Shown: positions 1 through 6,570, numbered from the stretch's first letter. The stretch is DNA of 64,000 bases from Putridiphycobacter roseus (GCF_003234935.1 NZ_QKSB01000006.1:1-64000), one strand, 5' to 3'. Program-made: numbers and translations. The notes: a model not told the origin generated them from the letters alone.

Positions 1-67
1 CTTGGGAATTGTCTACCGAAAATTTTGGGTTACTGTGTTTTTCTACCTCCTTTACCAACTTCCGCTT

Positions 68-141
68 GCACCTAACGTTTGAGCATATTTTCGTTGCTGT
101 AAGGTACGAAACAGCAATGAAATATGCTTGTTGTTATATGC
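68..141 (-). other. attC-like recombination site A (end of cassette 3)
   Basis: Read on the minus strand, the site starts with the R'' box GCATATAAC (141-133), a 4-base unpaired spacer, one stem arm (128-111), a short loop, the second arm (100-82), a 5-base spacer CAAAC and the R' box GTTAGGTGC (76-68). R' fits the integron consensus GTTRRRY. The arms pair over about 18 bases with one extra T in one arm, which resembles the extrahelical bases of attC sites. R'' exactly matches the reverse complement of G plus the start of cassette 3 at 1147-1140, but differs from the R' present here by two bases. The stop codon of the upstream gene lies inside R''. Confidence 0.8.
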
Positions 142-580
142 TTTTTTTAATTATCTCTTCAGTTAAAGTATTCAAATATTCTACCATTTCATGTAGATTC
201 TTTTCTTCGTTTTTTGATCGTCTATTTGACCAATAATATAAATGGCTTCCAATGTCAAATTGAATCTTTGGATGAAAAACTTTTTGGACTCTAAAACTCT
301 TTATATGCCTAGTTCTTATGACAATGTTAATAAGTCTATTTTGCTTTCTAGGTTTTCCAATTACACGGATGTCTTCATGCGCCATTCCTCCAAATTCAGG
401 CATACAGTAAACTTTAGCTCCAGGTCTAAATTGTTTAGTTCCCCTTTTAATTATTTTCTCCTCTCCCCAATAGTGCTCGTGAACAATGTTGCCAATAATG
501 CACCACTCAAACTCGCGATTATCTAAATCACCTTTCAATTTGGGTTTAAACCAATTCGATATTTTAGTTCTAATACTCAA
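134..580 (-). CDS. Hypothetical cassette protein, basic, 148 aa
   Basis: I do not recognise this family. The protein is small, basic, without a signal peptide or membrane helix, so probably cytoplasmic. It has a Trp-rich first third and a Lys/Glu-rich helical C-terminus. It is the second gene of cassette 3 and overlaps the end of the lipoprotein gene by 11 bp. No ATG fits: the only start compatible with full length is TTG at 580, inside the upstream gene; the next Met is near residue 59. Its TAA stop is formed by the R'' box of site A, so the coding sequence runs right into the recombination site. The overlap suggests coupled translation with the lipoprotein and perhaps a joint role, but nothing shows what that role is. 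Confidence 0.65.
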   Translation of the reverse strand: MSIRTKISNWFKPKLKGDLDNREFEWCIIGNIVHEHYWGEEKIIKRGTKQFRPGAKVYCMPEFGGMAHEDIRVIGKPRKQNRLINIVIRTRHIKSFRVQKVFHPKIQFDIGSHLYYWSNRRSKNEEKNLHEMVEYLNTLTEEIIKKSI

Positions 581-1118
581 ACTCTATATTTAGTTTTTTC
601 GATAGACACTCCTTCACAGCTTTAAAATTAGTGTCTGCAGGCATATAATTCTGTATTTCTGTTTCACATTCATAAATTAAATACTTTTTTGTCTCACCAA
701 AGAATCTAGCAAAATTTGTTGACGAAATAATGCTTGCGTTGATACTCGTAAAATCTACTGCTTCTCTAACTTCTTCACTAGATTTGAAGAAATGTAATAT
801 CACTTCTGGTGTGTATGTAATTGCGTAACAATATGGACCAAAAACTGTATGCGAAGTAGCTCGATTACTCTTATTAGCTTTTATATGTAAATCAAAATCA
901 GCAATTCCAACATGAGCGAGGCTTGATTTTTTATTTTTATCAAACTCTTCCCATGCTATCCAGTTTTCAGGCAAACAACTACATAATTCTATGGACTCTT
1001 TTTTGGTGAGATTTCCCTTCCAGTGATTTAATTTTAACTTATCCAAAGAATTATTCGCAACATCAGAATTGCATGCAGTAAACAATAGTAGTATCATTAA
1101 TAATTCTTGTCTGTACAT
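570..1118 (-). CDS. Hypothetical cassette-borne lipoprotein, 182 aa
   Basis: The N-terminus is a lipoprotein signal: a hydrophobic run followed by LLLFTAC with Cys at residue 16, so the mature protein should be lipid-anchored in the cell envelope. The remainder is soluble with three further Cys pairs or singles (CSCLP near residue 47, CYA near 97, CET near 150) that could form disulfides. No known domain is recognised. It is the first gene of cassette 3. The ATG lies only 29 bp inside the inferred cassette boundary at 1147, and no TAnnTTTG promoter is visible in that space, so expression probably depends on transcription entering from cassette 2 or the recombinase side. Confidence 0.7.
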   Translation of the reverse strand: MYRQELLMILLLFTACNSDVANNSLDKLKLNHWKGNLTKKESIELCSCLPENWIAWEEFDKNKKSSLAHVGIADFDLHIKANKSNRATSHTVFGPYCYAITYTPEVILHFFKSSEEVREAVDFTSINASIISSTNFARFFGETKKYLIYECETEIQNYMPADTNFKAVKECLSKKLNIEFEY

Positions 1119-1139
1119 TTCTTAAGTATCAAGAAGATT

Positions 1140-1194
1140 GCATATAACGTTTGAGCAAACCCCGTTTTAATGGGGTTTGCTTTTTGTTATAAGC
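1140..1194 (-). other. attC-like recombination site B (end of cassette 2)
   Basis: On the minus strand: R'' box GCTTATAAC (1194-1186), a 4-base spacer AAAA, a perfect 10-bp stem (1181-1172 with 1163-1154), an 8-base loop, the spacer CAAAC and R' box GTTATATGC (1148-1140). R'' is the exact reverse complement of G plus the first 8 bases of cassette 2 (3298-3291), whereas it differs by one base from the R' now joined to it. The 12 bases TAACGTTTGAGC (plus strand 1145-1156) recur exactly at 73-84 in site A. At 55 bp this is the shortest of the three sites and lacks the long variable loop. Confidence 0.8.
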
Positions 1195-1276
1195 TTTTTA
1201 TATTTTTCTAAATGGCGCTTTTTAAAACTAATTTATGCTTGAAGTTAATTTTTTTAAAATATTTTATTTTCTTTTT

Positions 1277-2089
1277 TTAATCCCTTTCCAAAGAAAAAAT
1301 TTGAAATTTACGTGATATCCCAAAGTAGATACCTGAAGCCATATTAGCAGTATAATATCGAAAATTTTCTTGTGTATTTGCCTTTGTATTAGTGACTGTG
1401 ACTTTGGTTACTTCATAGTATAAATAGCCTTGACTGTATGAAAAGTCTAAAGACAAAGAAAACAGATACTTTTTCTTAATAAACAAATCAGAACTAAGAC
1501 CTGCACCAAACTGAAAAGTACTTGTAGGACCACTGGTATAGCCGACATTCTCAAAAAACAGATTTTTTTCCGGTGATAGAGCGTATTCAGTACTAAATCC
1601 CCCAACGTCAAGACCTCCTAGTGCTGGTCCAGCTCTTCTTCCAAAACCTAAAAGCAAATTTAGAAATAAGGTAGATTTAAGAGGCTTTTTTCTAAAATTA
1701 TAACTATAATTTAAAAAAAATCGACTCTGGGCAGTAGTGCCCTTTGTTAAAACTCCGTCAGACACACTAAAATCTAGGTGACTACTATAAACTGGTGACT
1801 GAATAGTGATTTTAGAAGATACCCCATCCCAACTACCACTTGCAGTTATACAATGTCTATTATTAATTGTTACACCAAGAGTTGCTCCTAATAAAGGATC
1901 ACCAACATATACTGAACGATTATTATAGTTAAAATCATCAGATAAATCAAACATATCTGATTTCCAATCAGAAAGGCTATTTGAATTAAAACTCAGCTTT
2001 GAGTACAATGCTGGAGCAGCAAAGAATGATATTTGGGAATACGTATTCCCAAATATCATTACAATAAATAGTAATGAAAAAAATTTCAT
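1277..2089 (-). CDS. Cassette-borne outer membrane beta-barrel protein, 270 aa
   Basis: A Sec signal peptide (residues 1-18, ending NTYSQ) is followed by alternating hydrophobic/aromatic stretches typical of an outer membrane beta-barrel with about ten to twelve strands. Glycine-rich turns occur around residues 145-165. The last strand ends with a short charged tail rather than a terminal aromatic residue. No named family is recognised. The gene follows the lipoprotein gene 2095-3120 by 5 bp within cassette 2, so the two are surely cotranscribed and may form an outer membrane barrel/lipoprotein complex. Finding a two-gene surface module inside one cassette is unusual for integrons, where single-gene cassettes dominate. 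Function is unknown. Confidence 0.75.
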   Translation of the reverse strand: MKFFSLLFIVMIFGNTYSQISFFAAPALYSKLSFNSNSLSDWKSDMFDLSDDFNYNNRSVYVGDPLLGATLGVTINNRHCITASGSWDGVSSKITIQSPVYSSHLDFSVSDGVLTKGTTAQSRFFLNYSYNFRKKPLKSTLFLNLLLGFGRRAGPALGGLDVGGFSTEYALSPEKNLFFENVGYTSGPTSTFQFGAGLSSDLFIKKKYLFSLSLDFSYSQGYLYYEVTKVTVTNTKANTQENFRYYTANMASGIYFGISRKFQIFSLERD

Positions 2090-2094
2090 AATTA

Positions 2095-3120
2095 TTAACT
2101 ATCTTGAATTGTTACATAGTTGGTAAAATATGTAGTGTAAAGATTATTTCCTGATGGAACTCCTGAATCTTCACATCTTGTTCTCACCCTAAAATAGTAA
2201 GACTTTAAGTTTGTAGAACCAGAATACCACTTGTACTCCTTTTCAATTCGTAACCAACCATATGCACTGCTCGCTTGATGGGTAAGCCAAGGGTGTGAAT
2301 AATTTGATTCTGAGGAACCACAACGAACTGCATAACTGCAATTATCAAACTGAAACCAATATCTCAGTCTCAGAGTTGTTTGATTATTTTGTGAAGGCAA
2401 TTCTTCTAAGTGGTCATTCCAGACAACCAACGTAAAATAAAATCCAAACTTTCTGTACTTAATTTTTGTTTTCATTTCGTAATCATAGTTATTAAAAGAA
2501 GCCGTGTATTTTATTGCACTTTCACTTTCTTTACTTTTTGCCTTTCTTTCTCCGCAGCCCCATGACCATAGTTCAAGATAATCCTCATCTTCCAAAAGTC
2601 TTAAAACATCATCATCAACTGTAAATTCATACACATCTTCTGAACCAGCATTTTCAGCTAAGACCAAATTATATGCTTGTGTATTATTGTCAGAACAAGC
2701 ATATAATTTTTCGGTTTCACCATTTAATCTAATATACCATTCTCCAATTTTCACGATTTGGTTTTCATCAAGCACTGAAAGTACATAGTCATCATCTATA
2801 GGGTTTTCATCACGATCTTGAGTTGAATTAAGAAGTGACCTGAAGTTAAGACTCTGTAGATGTTCAACCAAATAATTTATTGACCATGGATTCGGGTTGT
2901 TTAATAATGAATTATAATATTCAATTGATTCAAATTCAAGAACGTTATTTTTAACAGACAATTTACTATAATCATTGTCATCTTCAAAAAATTGTTCTTT
3001 AGAGGGTACTTCTTCTGATTTTAACTTCTCTGAGTTTGTTATAACCTCCTCTTTCTCGCAAGAGGCAAATCCTATTCCCACTGTGACAAGGAATAATAAT
3101 CCATATATTAATTTTTTCAT
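2095..3120 (-). CDS. Cassette-borne lipoprotein, 341 aa, unknown function
   Basis: The protein begins with a lipoprotein signal ending in GFASC (Cys at residue 20) followed by an acidic, Glu/Lys-rich linker to about residue 65. The rest is a soluble domain rich in aromatic residues and Cys (near residues 142, 189, 258, 264 and 316), consistent with a disulfide-containing extracellular domain. No known family is recognised. It is the first gene of cassette 2 and starts 5 bp ahead of the barrel gene's upstream boundary. Unlike the other cassettes, this one carries its own good promoter (3152-3180), about 32 bp upstream of the ATG, so it need not rely on read-through. Confidence 0.75.
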   Translation of the reverse strand: MKKLIYGLLFLVTVGIGFASCEKEEVITNSEKLKSEEVPSKEQFFEDDNDYSKLSVKNNVLEFESIEYYNSLLNNPNPWSINYLVEHLQSLNFRSLLNSTQDRDENPIDDDYVLSVLDENQIVKIGEWYIRLNGETEKLYACSDNNTQAYNLVLAENAGSEDVYEFTVDDDVLRLLEDEDYLELWSWGCGERKAKSKESESAIKYTASFNNYDYEMKTKIKYRKFGFYFTLVVWNDHLEELPSQNNQTTLRLRYWFQFDNCSYAVRCGSSESNYSHPWLTHQASSAYGWLRIEKEYKWYSGSTNLKSYYFRVRTRCEDSGVPSGNNLYTTYFTNYVTIQDS

Positions 3121-3151
3121 CTTCTTATTTTTTAGACGAACACGCTTTTCA

Positions 3152-3180
3152 CAAATTTAGGGAGTGTCAAAAACTTGCAA
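3152..3180 (-). promoter_or_regulatory. Bacteroidota-type promoter inside cassette 2
   Basis: On the minus strand the -33 element TTG (3180-3178) is followed by an 18-base spacer and the -7 element TAAATTTG (3159-3152), an exact TAnnTTTG match. The start codon of the lipoprotein lies 31 bases downstream. It sits within cassette 2, so the cassette carries its own promoter. Confidence 0.65.
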
Positions 3181-3290
3181 TATTGCCAATTTTCTCCCGT
3201 TACAAACTTTTGTCCAGTTTTAAAGGTAATCATTTGTTTTTTAAACCAAAAGGTGGTTATCCGTTTTTCCTTATCAAATCTGCTCGCATT

Positions 3291-3365
3291 GCTTATAACG
3301 GCTGAATAAAAATAGGCATTTATGCCGAACAGCTTCGCTGTAATTTTTATTTTTGTGTTGGCAGT
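3291..3365 (-). other. attC-like recombination site C (end of cassette 1), double-hairpin type
   Basis: On the minus strand: R'' box ACTGCCAAC (3365-3357), a spacer, a 9-bp stem arm (3351-3343), a central part, the partner arm (3313-3305), spacer CAGCC and R' box GTTATAAGC (3299-3291). The central part itself holds two perfect small hairpins, 3329-3341 (5-bp stem) and 3315-3326 (5-bp stem), giving a cloverleaf-like fold. R'' is the exact reverse complement of G plus the first bases of cassette 1 (4293-4286) and is very different from the R' it now faces. That mismatch within the site but perfect match within the cassette is the strongest single sign of site-specific cassette insertion. Confidence 0.8.
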
Positions 3366-3376
3366 AGTTTTTTTAT

Positions 3377-4279
3377 TTAATAATATTCATATGTGAACTT
3401 AACTTCACGAGTTAATGACTTTCCGTTTTTAACGAAATTCTGCACCCTTTCTAGTTTACCATTACTATTGTAGTAGTAATCAGTATAACCTGATGTTTTT
3501 TGCACCGAAAGGTAATTTGTACTTTCTACCAAGTTGTCATTTTTGTACCTGAAATTTGTTATTAAAGACTCCCAACCATCTGAATAGCTTTCTTTACTTT
3601 CTGTACAAATTAGGTTGGTGTCCTTATCGTAAAAAAAATATTCGTAGCGAGAAAATGTATCTTCAGGCGCAAAATCATAGAAATTAGCGATCTCAATCTC
3701 ATAAGAGTTTTCTTGGTAAGAATATACTTTTTGCTCAAATAGGATTGAGTCACGGAAAACTTTAATATTTTCGATTTGATTTAAACTGTCATTGTAAGAA
3801 TAAGTGTTCCAATATTTATCTGAAAATTCAGCTCTAACTATTCTTGATTTCAGATCGTAGTAATACTTCCGCAAAGTTCCATCTGATTTCCTTATTTCAA
3901 TAAGTTCATTTTTATCATTATAAATAAACTCCCTTGTTATCATCTGGGTCCTGTTTAACATAGACTTCCACATCCCGTTTTCATGGTATTCAAAAACAGT
4001 TGGGTCTCCAAACATAACAACATCCGCACTAAGCACTCCTGATTGTATAACAACAATTCTACCTGCTTCGTCTAGTTCTTTAACAGTTACATTCCAACTC
4101 CACTCATCACTTAGTCTACCCGTTTTAGATGTTATTTTTTTTATTCCAACTGTATTTTCTAGATTTTCATTTTGATAGTCTTCATAATCCATATACTGCA
4201 CTGCAACATGTGGCACTTGTGATTTTGCGCTAAAAGTGCCTAACACTACTGAGATTAATATGGAAAATAATAGTTTCAT
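3377..4279 (-). CDS. Cassette-borne secreted protein with RHS/YD-like repeats, 300 aa
   Basis: A signal peptide (residues 1-20, ending SAKSQ) precedes a chain of short repeats of the form Y-x-(D/N/E)-x-x-x-x-(L/I) from about residue 110 to the C-terminus. These resemble the beta-strand repeats of RHS/YD-like and other 'toxin-shell'-like proteins, but the protein is far too short to be a polymorphic toxin shell. A related composition is seen in the protein at 34249-35229. It is the only gene of cassette 1. The ATG lies 14 bp from the inferred crossover at 4293/4294, so no promoter can fit in the cassette; transcription must come through the attI-like site. Exact function unknown. Confidence 0.75.
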   Translation of the reverse strand: MKLLFSILISVVLGTFSAKSQVPHVAVQYMDYEDYQNENLENTVGIKKITSKTGRLSDEWSWNVTVKELDEAGRIVVIQSGVLSADVVMFGDPTVFEYHENGMWKSMLNRTQMITREFIYNDKNELIEIRKSDGTLRKYYYDLKSRIVRAEFSDKYWNTYSYNDSLNQIENIKVFRDSILFEQKVYSYQENSYEIEIANFYDFAPEDTFSRYEYFFYDKDTNLICTESKESYSDGWESLITNFRYKNDNLVESTNYLSVQKTSGYTDYYYNSNGKLERVQNFVKNGKSLTREVKFTYEYY

Positions 4280-4285
4280 TCAATT

Positions 4286-4326
4286 ACTGCCAACATGTGG
4301 GTATAAACCAGTGGTGGAGTTTATAT
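4286..4326 (-). other. attI-like insertion site beside the recombinase
   Basis: The minus-strand box GTTGGCAGT (4294-4286) marks the junction of recombinase-proximal DNA and cassette 1: its G is fixed, and TTGGCAGT belongs to the cassette, because its complement recurs as R'' of site C. Upstream, between the junction and the recombinase stop codon (4330-4332), an inverted repeat TATAAAC/GTTTATA (4302-4308 and 4319-4325) may form recombinase-binding arms. It does not share the CAAAC spacer or long stem of the attC-like sites, fitting an attI role. No TAnnTTTG promoter is visible here. Confidence 0.6.
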
Positions 4327-4329
4327 AAC

Positions 4330-5484
4330 TTATGTAGGTTGCTGATCCTGATCCAAATATAGGGAATCTAATGGGTTTTTGATTACTTTTAAGTGATTTT
4401 TTGTGACGTGGGTGTAGATTTCTGTGGTTCGTGAGGATGTATGTCCTAAAAGTAATTGAATTTGTCTTAAGTCGGTGCCGTCTTCTAATAAATGGGTTGC
4501 AAAACTATGACGTAGCATATGTGCACTTACACTTTTAAGTATGCCGCCTTTTGCAGCTGCCTTTTTGATGATTTTTGAAACACTAGTAGCGCTATATTGC
4601 TTACCAGTTGTTCCTTCAAATAAATATTCCTTTGGTCGGTAGGTTTTGTAATAGGTTCTAAGTTGTTTGATTAAACTTTTACTCACTATGGTTACCCTGT
4701 CTTTGCGGCCTTTGCCATCTTTAATGAAGATGGTGTTGTTTTGTCCATCTATATCTGTTAATTTTAAATTCAATAATTCGGCCCTTCTTAAACCTGCCGA
4801 GTATAATAAACTAACTATACAGTGGTGCTTAATATTTTTTATGTTTTTCAAAATTAAGCCGACTTCTTTCTTGTTTAAGACTTTAGGTAATGTCTTAGAT
4901 TTTATTGGTCTTTCGATATCGTAAAAACGATTTGGCATTTCTAAAACTAGCTCGTAATAGAATTTAATGGCATTCACCGTTTGGTTAATAGTGGAGCCCG
5001 ACTTACCTAATTTTACTTCTTTCTCTAAGTAGGAGCGGATATCATTTTCATTCAATTGTTCAATTTTTCGGTCTTGAAAATACATTACAAATCGCGTAAA
5101 GAGTGAGATATAGGTATGAACCGTACTTTTAGCATATTGTTTTAATAATAGTTTTTGTACATACGCCTCTGGTACAAGATCATTATTTAGCTTTAAAGCT
5201 TCCCGCTTAATTTTAGGGTTGTGATTGTTAATCGTTTTTTTAGGTGAAAAATAATTGCAGTTGATCCAGGCAATTTCTCTAAAGGTATCAAAAATGGCTT
5301 GGAAATTAACCTTATTGTTTACCAAGTAAAACATATTAAACTCATTACTCCATTGGGGATTAGGTAAAGTTTTAATGACCGTAATAATCACTTTATCGTA
5401 ATTAAATTGTAAACCAATTTGCTTCTCCCCATTAATAAAGAGGTGCTTTAAAGTGATGCATTTGTGTTTAGACTCGTGTTTCAT
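4330..5484 (-). CDS. Tyrosine recombinase of the cassette array (XerC/D-like, integron-type role)
   Basis: Site-specific DNA recombinase, 384 aa from the ATG at 5484 (an upstream in-frame TTG at 5493 is less likely). An N-terminal region of about 100 residues precedes a SAM-like core-binding domain (about 105-190) and the catalytic domain (about 200-384). All catalytic residues are present: R233 in GLRRAEL, K258 in GKGRKDR, H322 and R325 in HMLRHSF, H348 in LLGH, and the nucleophile Y357 in EIYTHV. The tail NPLDSL resembles the SPLD ending of integron integrases, but the roughly 20-residue insertion that marks classical IntI is absent. A -7 box TAGGTTTG (5498-5491) sits just upstream of the ATG. 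Its position at the conserved end of the array and co-orientation with the cassettes suggest that it moves them; this is inferred. Confidence 0.9.
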   Translation of the reverse strand: MKHESKHKCITLKHLFINGEKQIGLQFNYDKVIITVIKTLPNPQWSNEFNMFYLVNNKVNFQAIFDTFREIAWINCNYFSPKKTINNHNPKIKREALKLNNDLVPEAYVQKLLLKQYAKSTVHTYISLFTRFVMYFQDRKIEQLNENDIRSYLEKEVKLGKSGSTINQTVNAIKFYYELVLEMPNRFYDIERPIKSKTLPKVLNKKEVGLILKNIKNIKHHCIVSLLYSAGLRRAELLNLKLTDIDGQNNTIFIKDGKGRKDRVTIVSKSLIKQLRTYYKTYRPKEYLFEGTTGKQYSATSVSKIIKKAAAKGGILKSVSAHMLRHSFATHLLEDGTDLRQIQLLLGHTSSRTTEIYTHVTKNHLKVIKNPLDSLYLDQDQQPT

Positions 5485-5660
5485 GTTAAGCAAACCTAGT
5501 AAAAAAAAAGACCAGAAAGTGGGAGGAAGTAATGATTGCCGTTTATTAACCGTTAAAATCGAATAAACCTATCCAATTAAAATTTAGGACATTAGTTAGA
5601 CGTAAAATTAAAAAGTTAGGAAATTTTGTTGTATTTTTAAAAAGTAAATGGGACCGAAAA

Positions 5661-6014
5661 ATGATGATGATGGAATGTAAAGTCTGTAAAACAAAAATGC
5701 GGGGCCGTATTGATAAAAAATTTTGTAGCGTAAAATGTAAAAATTTTTACCATACCAAACTGCGTAGCACTACTTTTATAAAGACCGTAGAGATTGATAA
5801 AATTTTGCACAGAAATAGAGCTATTTTACGTGAGATAATGGGGAAAAATAACCTGCAGAAAAAAATCAGTAGATTGGTATTGGAAAAAAAAGATTTTAAA
5901 TTTAAATACCTCACCCACTACCATACCAATAAACATGGTAAAATATATCATTATGTATATGATTTTGCCTGGATGGAATTTTCTAACGACGAAATACTGA
6001 TTGTGCGTAAGTAA
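5661..6014 (+). CDS. Zn-ribbon protein, conserved in Bacteroidota, 117 aa
   Basis: The first 30 residues hold a four-Cys zinc ribbon: CKVC at 6-9 and CSVKC at 22-26, within the pattern GR-x-DKKFCS. The remainder is basic and helical and ends in short beta-like segments rich in Tyr. I recall similar small proteins widely in Bacteroidota without an assigned function. The gene begins with four consecutive in-frame ATG-type codons (first used here) and is divergent from the recombinase, 176 bp away. It could be a DNA-binding accessory or regulator of the array, or simply the conserved flank next to it; the sequence does not decide this. Confidence 0.75.
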   Translation: MMMMECKVCKTKMRGRIDKKFCSVKCKNFYHTKLRSTTFIKTVEIDKILHRNRAILREIMGKNNLQKKISRLVLEKKDFKFKYLTHYHTNKHGKIYHYVYDFAWMEFSNDEILIVRK

Positions 6015-6042
6015 AGCTTATCTGCCCCGCTTATTACTTTAC

Positions 6043-6570
6043 TTAAATCACTTTATAATTTAATTGTACCAGTCCTGAAGGAAAAGTAATACTGTTTTTT
6101 AGTTTTAACCCTTGCGCTTCACTTCCTCCTTGAAACAACCTAATGCCATCTCCAAGTATGTGTGGTACTATGGAAATAATTAATTGATCAAAAAGTTTAT
6201 TTTTAAGTAACTCCGACACGATTTCTCCCCCCCCATCACAATAAATATCTTTACCCTCTTCATTTTTAAGGGTGTAAATCAAATCTACCACATCATCCGT
6301 AAACTCTACGAGCCCATGTCCTTCTTTTTTTTGTTTCGAAATGACATATTTTTTTTTGTCAGCATAAGGTAACTCCTCCCCAAATGAAAGTACTTTTTCA
6401 TAAGTTTTCCTTCCCCAAATAACCGTATCTACACTCTGCATGAAAGAACCGTGACCAAAATCTTCGTTTTTATCTGAATTAACTATCGATAAAAAATCAA
6501 TTGAACCACTCTCAGTTGCAATATAACCATCTAAGCTCATTGCAATGTATAATACCAATTTTCTGCCCAT
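6043..6570 (-). CDS. Dihydrofolate reductase family protein (RibD C-terminal domain)
   Basis: A single-domain NADPH-binding reductase of the RibD_C/DHFR-like family, 175 aa, near the usual size. Family hallmarks are the start KLVLYIAMSLDGYIA, the WGRKTYE segment around residue 53, the DGGGEIV loop near residue 112 that binds the nucleotide phosphate, and the HILGDGIRLF region near 137. No signal peptide. Members reduce pteridine- or pyrimidine-type substrates but the natural substrate of such stand-alone proteins is usually unknown. It runs opposite to the Zn-ribbon gene and has no linked riboflavin or folate genes here. Confidence 0.85.
   Translation of the reverse strand: MGRKLVLYIAMSLDGYIATESGSIDFLSIVNSDKNEDFGHGSFMQSVDTVIWGRKTYEKVLSFGEELPYADKKKYVISKQKKEGHGLVEFTDDVVDLIYTLKNEEGKDIYCDGGGEIVSELLKNKLFDQLIISIVPHILGDGIRLFQGGSEAQGLKLKNSITFPSGLVQLNYKVI

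Larger units (their letters stand above)
1..5484 (-). mobile_element. Integron-like gene cassette array with co-oriented tyrosine recombinase (continues beyond left edge)
   Basis: Five minus-strand genes lie in three units separated by attC-like sites at 68-141, 1140-1194 and 3291-3365, with an attI-like site at 4286-4326 beside a tyrosine recombinase gene. Taking a crossover between G and TT of each R' box, the cassettes are 3299-4293 (995 bp, one gene), 1148-3298 (2151 bp, two genes) and 76-1147 (1072 bp, two genes). The R'' box of each cassette's own site is a 9-of-9 reverse complement of G plus the first 8 bases of that same cassette, as expected for elements that excise as circles. A fourth cassette begins at position 75 and leaves the window. 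The recombinase gene points the same way as the cassettes, as I recall for the Treponema denticola 'inverted' integron. Boundaries and symmetry are seen directly; mobility is inferred. Confidence 0.8.

Noticed and set aside
9..526. Plus-strand frames across the left cassette
   Set aside because: Composition is that of antisense shadow (Phe/Ser/Leu-rich) over the minus-strand gene and site A.
1140..1194. Site B hairpin as a simple bidirectional rho-independent terminator
   Set aside because: A GC-containing stem followed by T is present, but the flanking R boxes, conserved spacers and exact complementarity to the cassette start at 3291-3298 are not explained by a terminator. It may still reduce transcription.
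3377..4279. Polymorphic RHS toxin
   Set aside because: Only short YD-like repeats are present; there is no long RHS shell, core cleavage motif or variable toxin tip in 300 residues.
4330..5484. Annotation of the recombinase as a classical IntI integron integrase
   Set aside because: The catalytic residues and C-terminal NPLDSL fit, but the IntI-specific extra segment before the HxxR motif is absent. It is reported as XerC/D-like with an inferred integron-type role.
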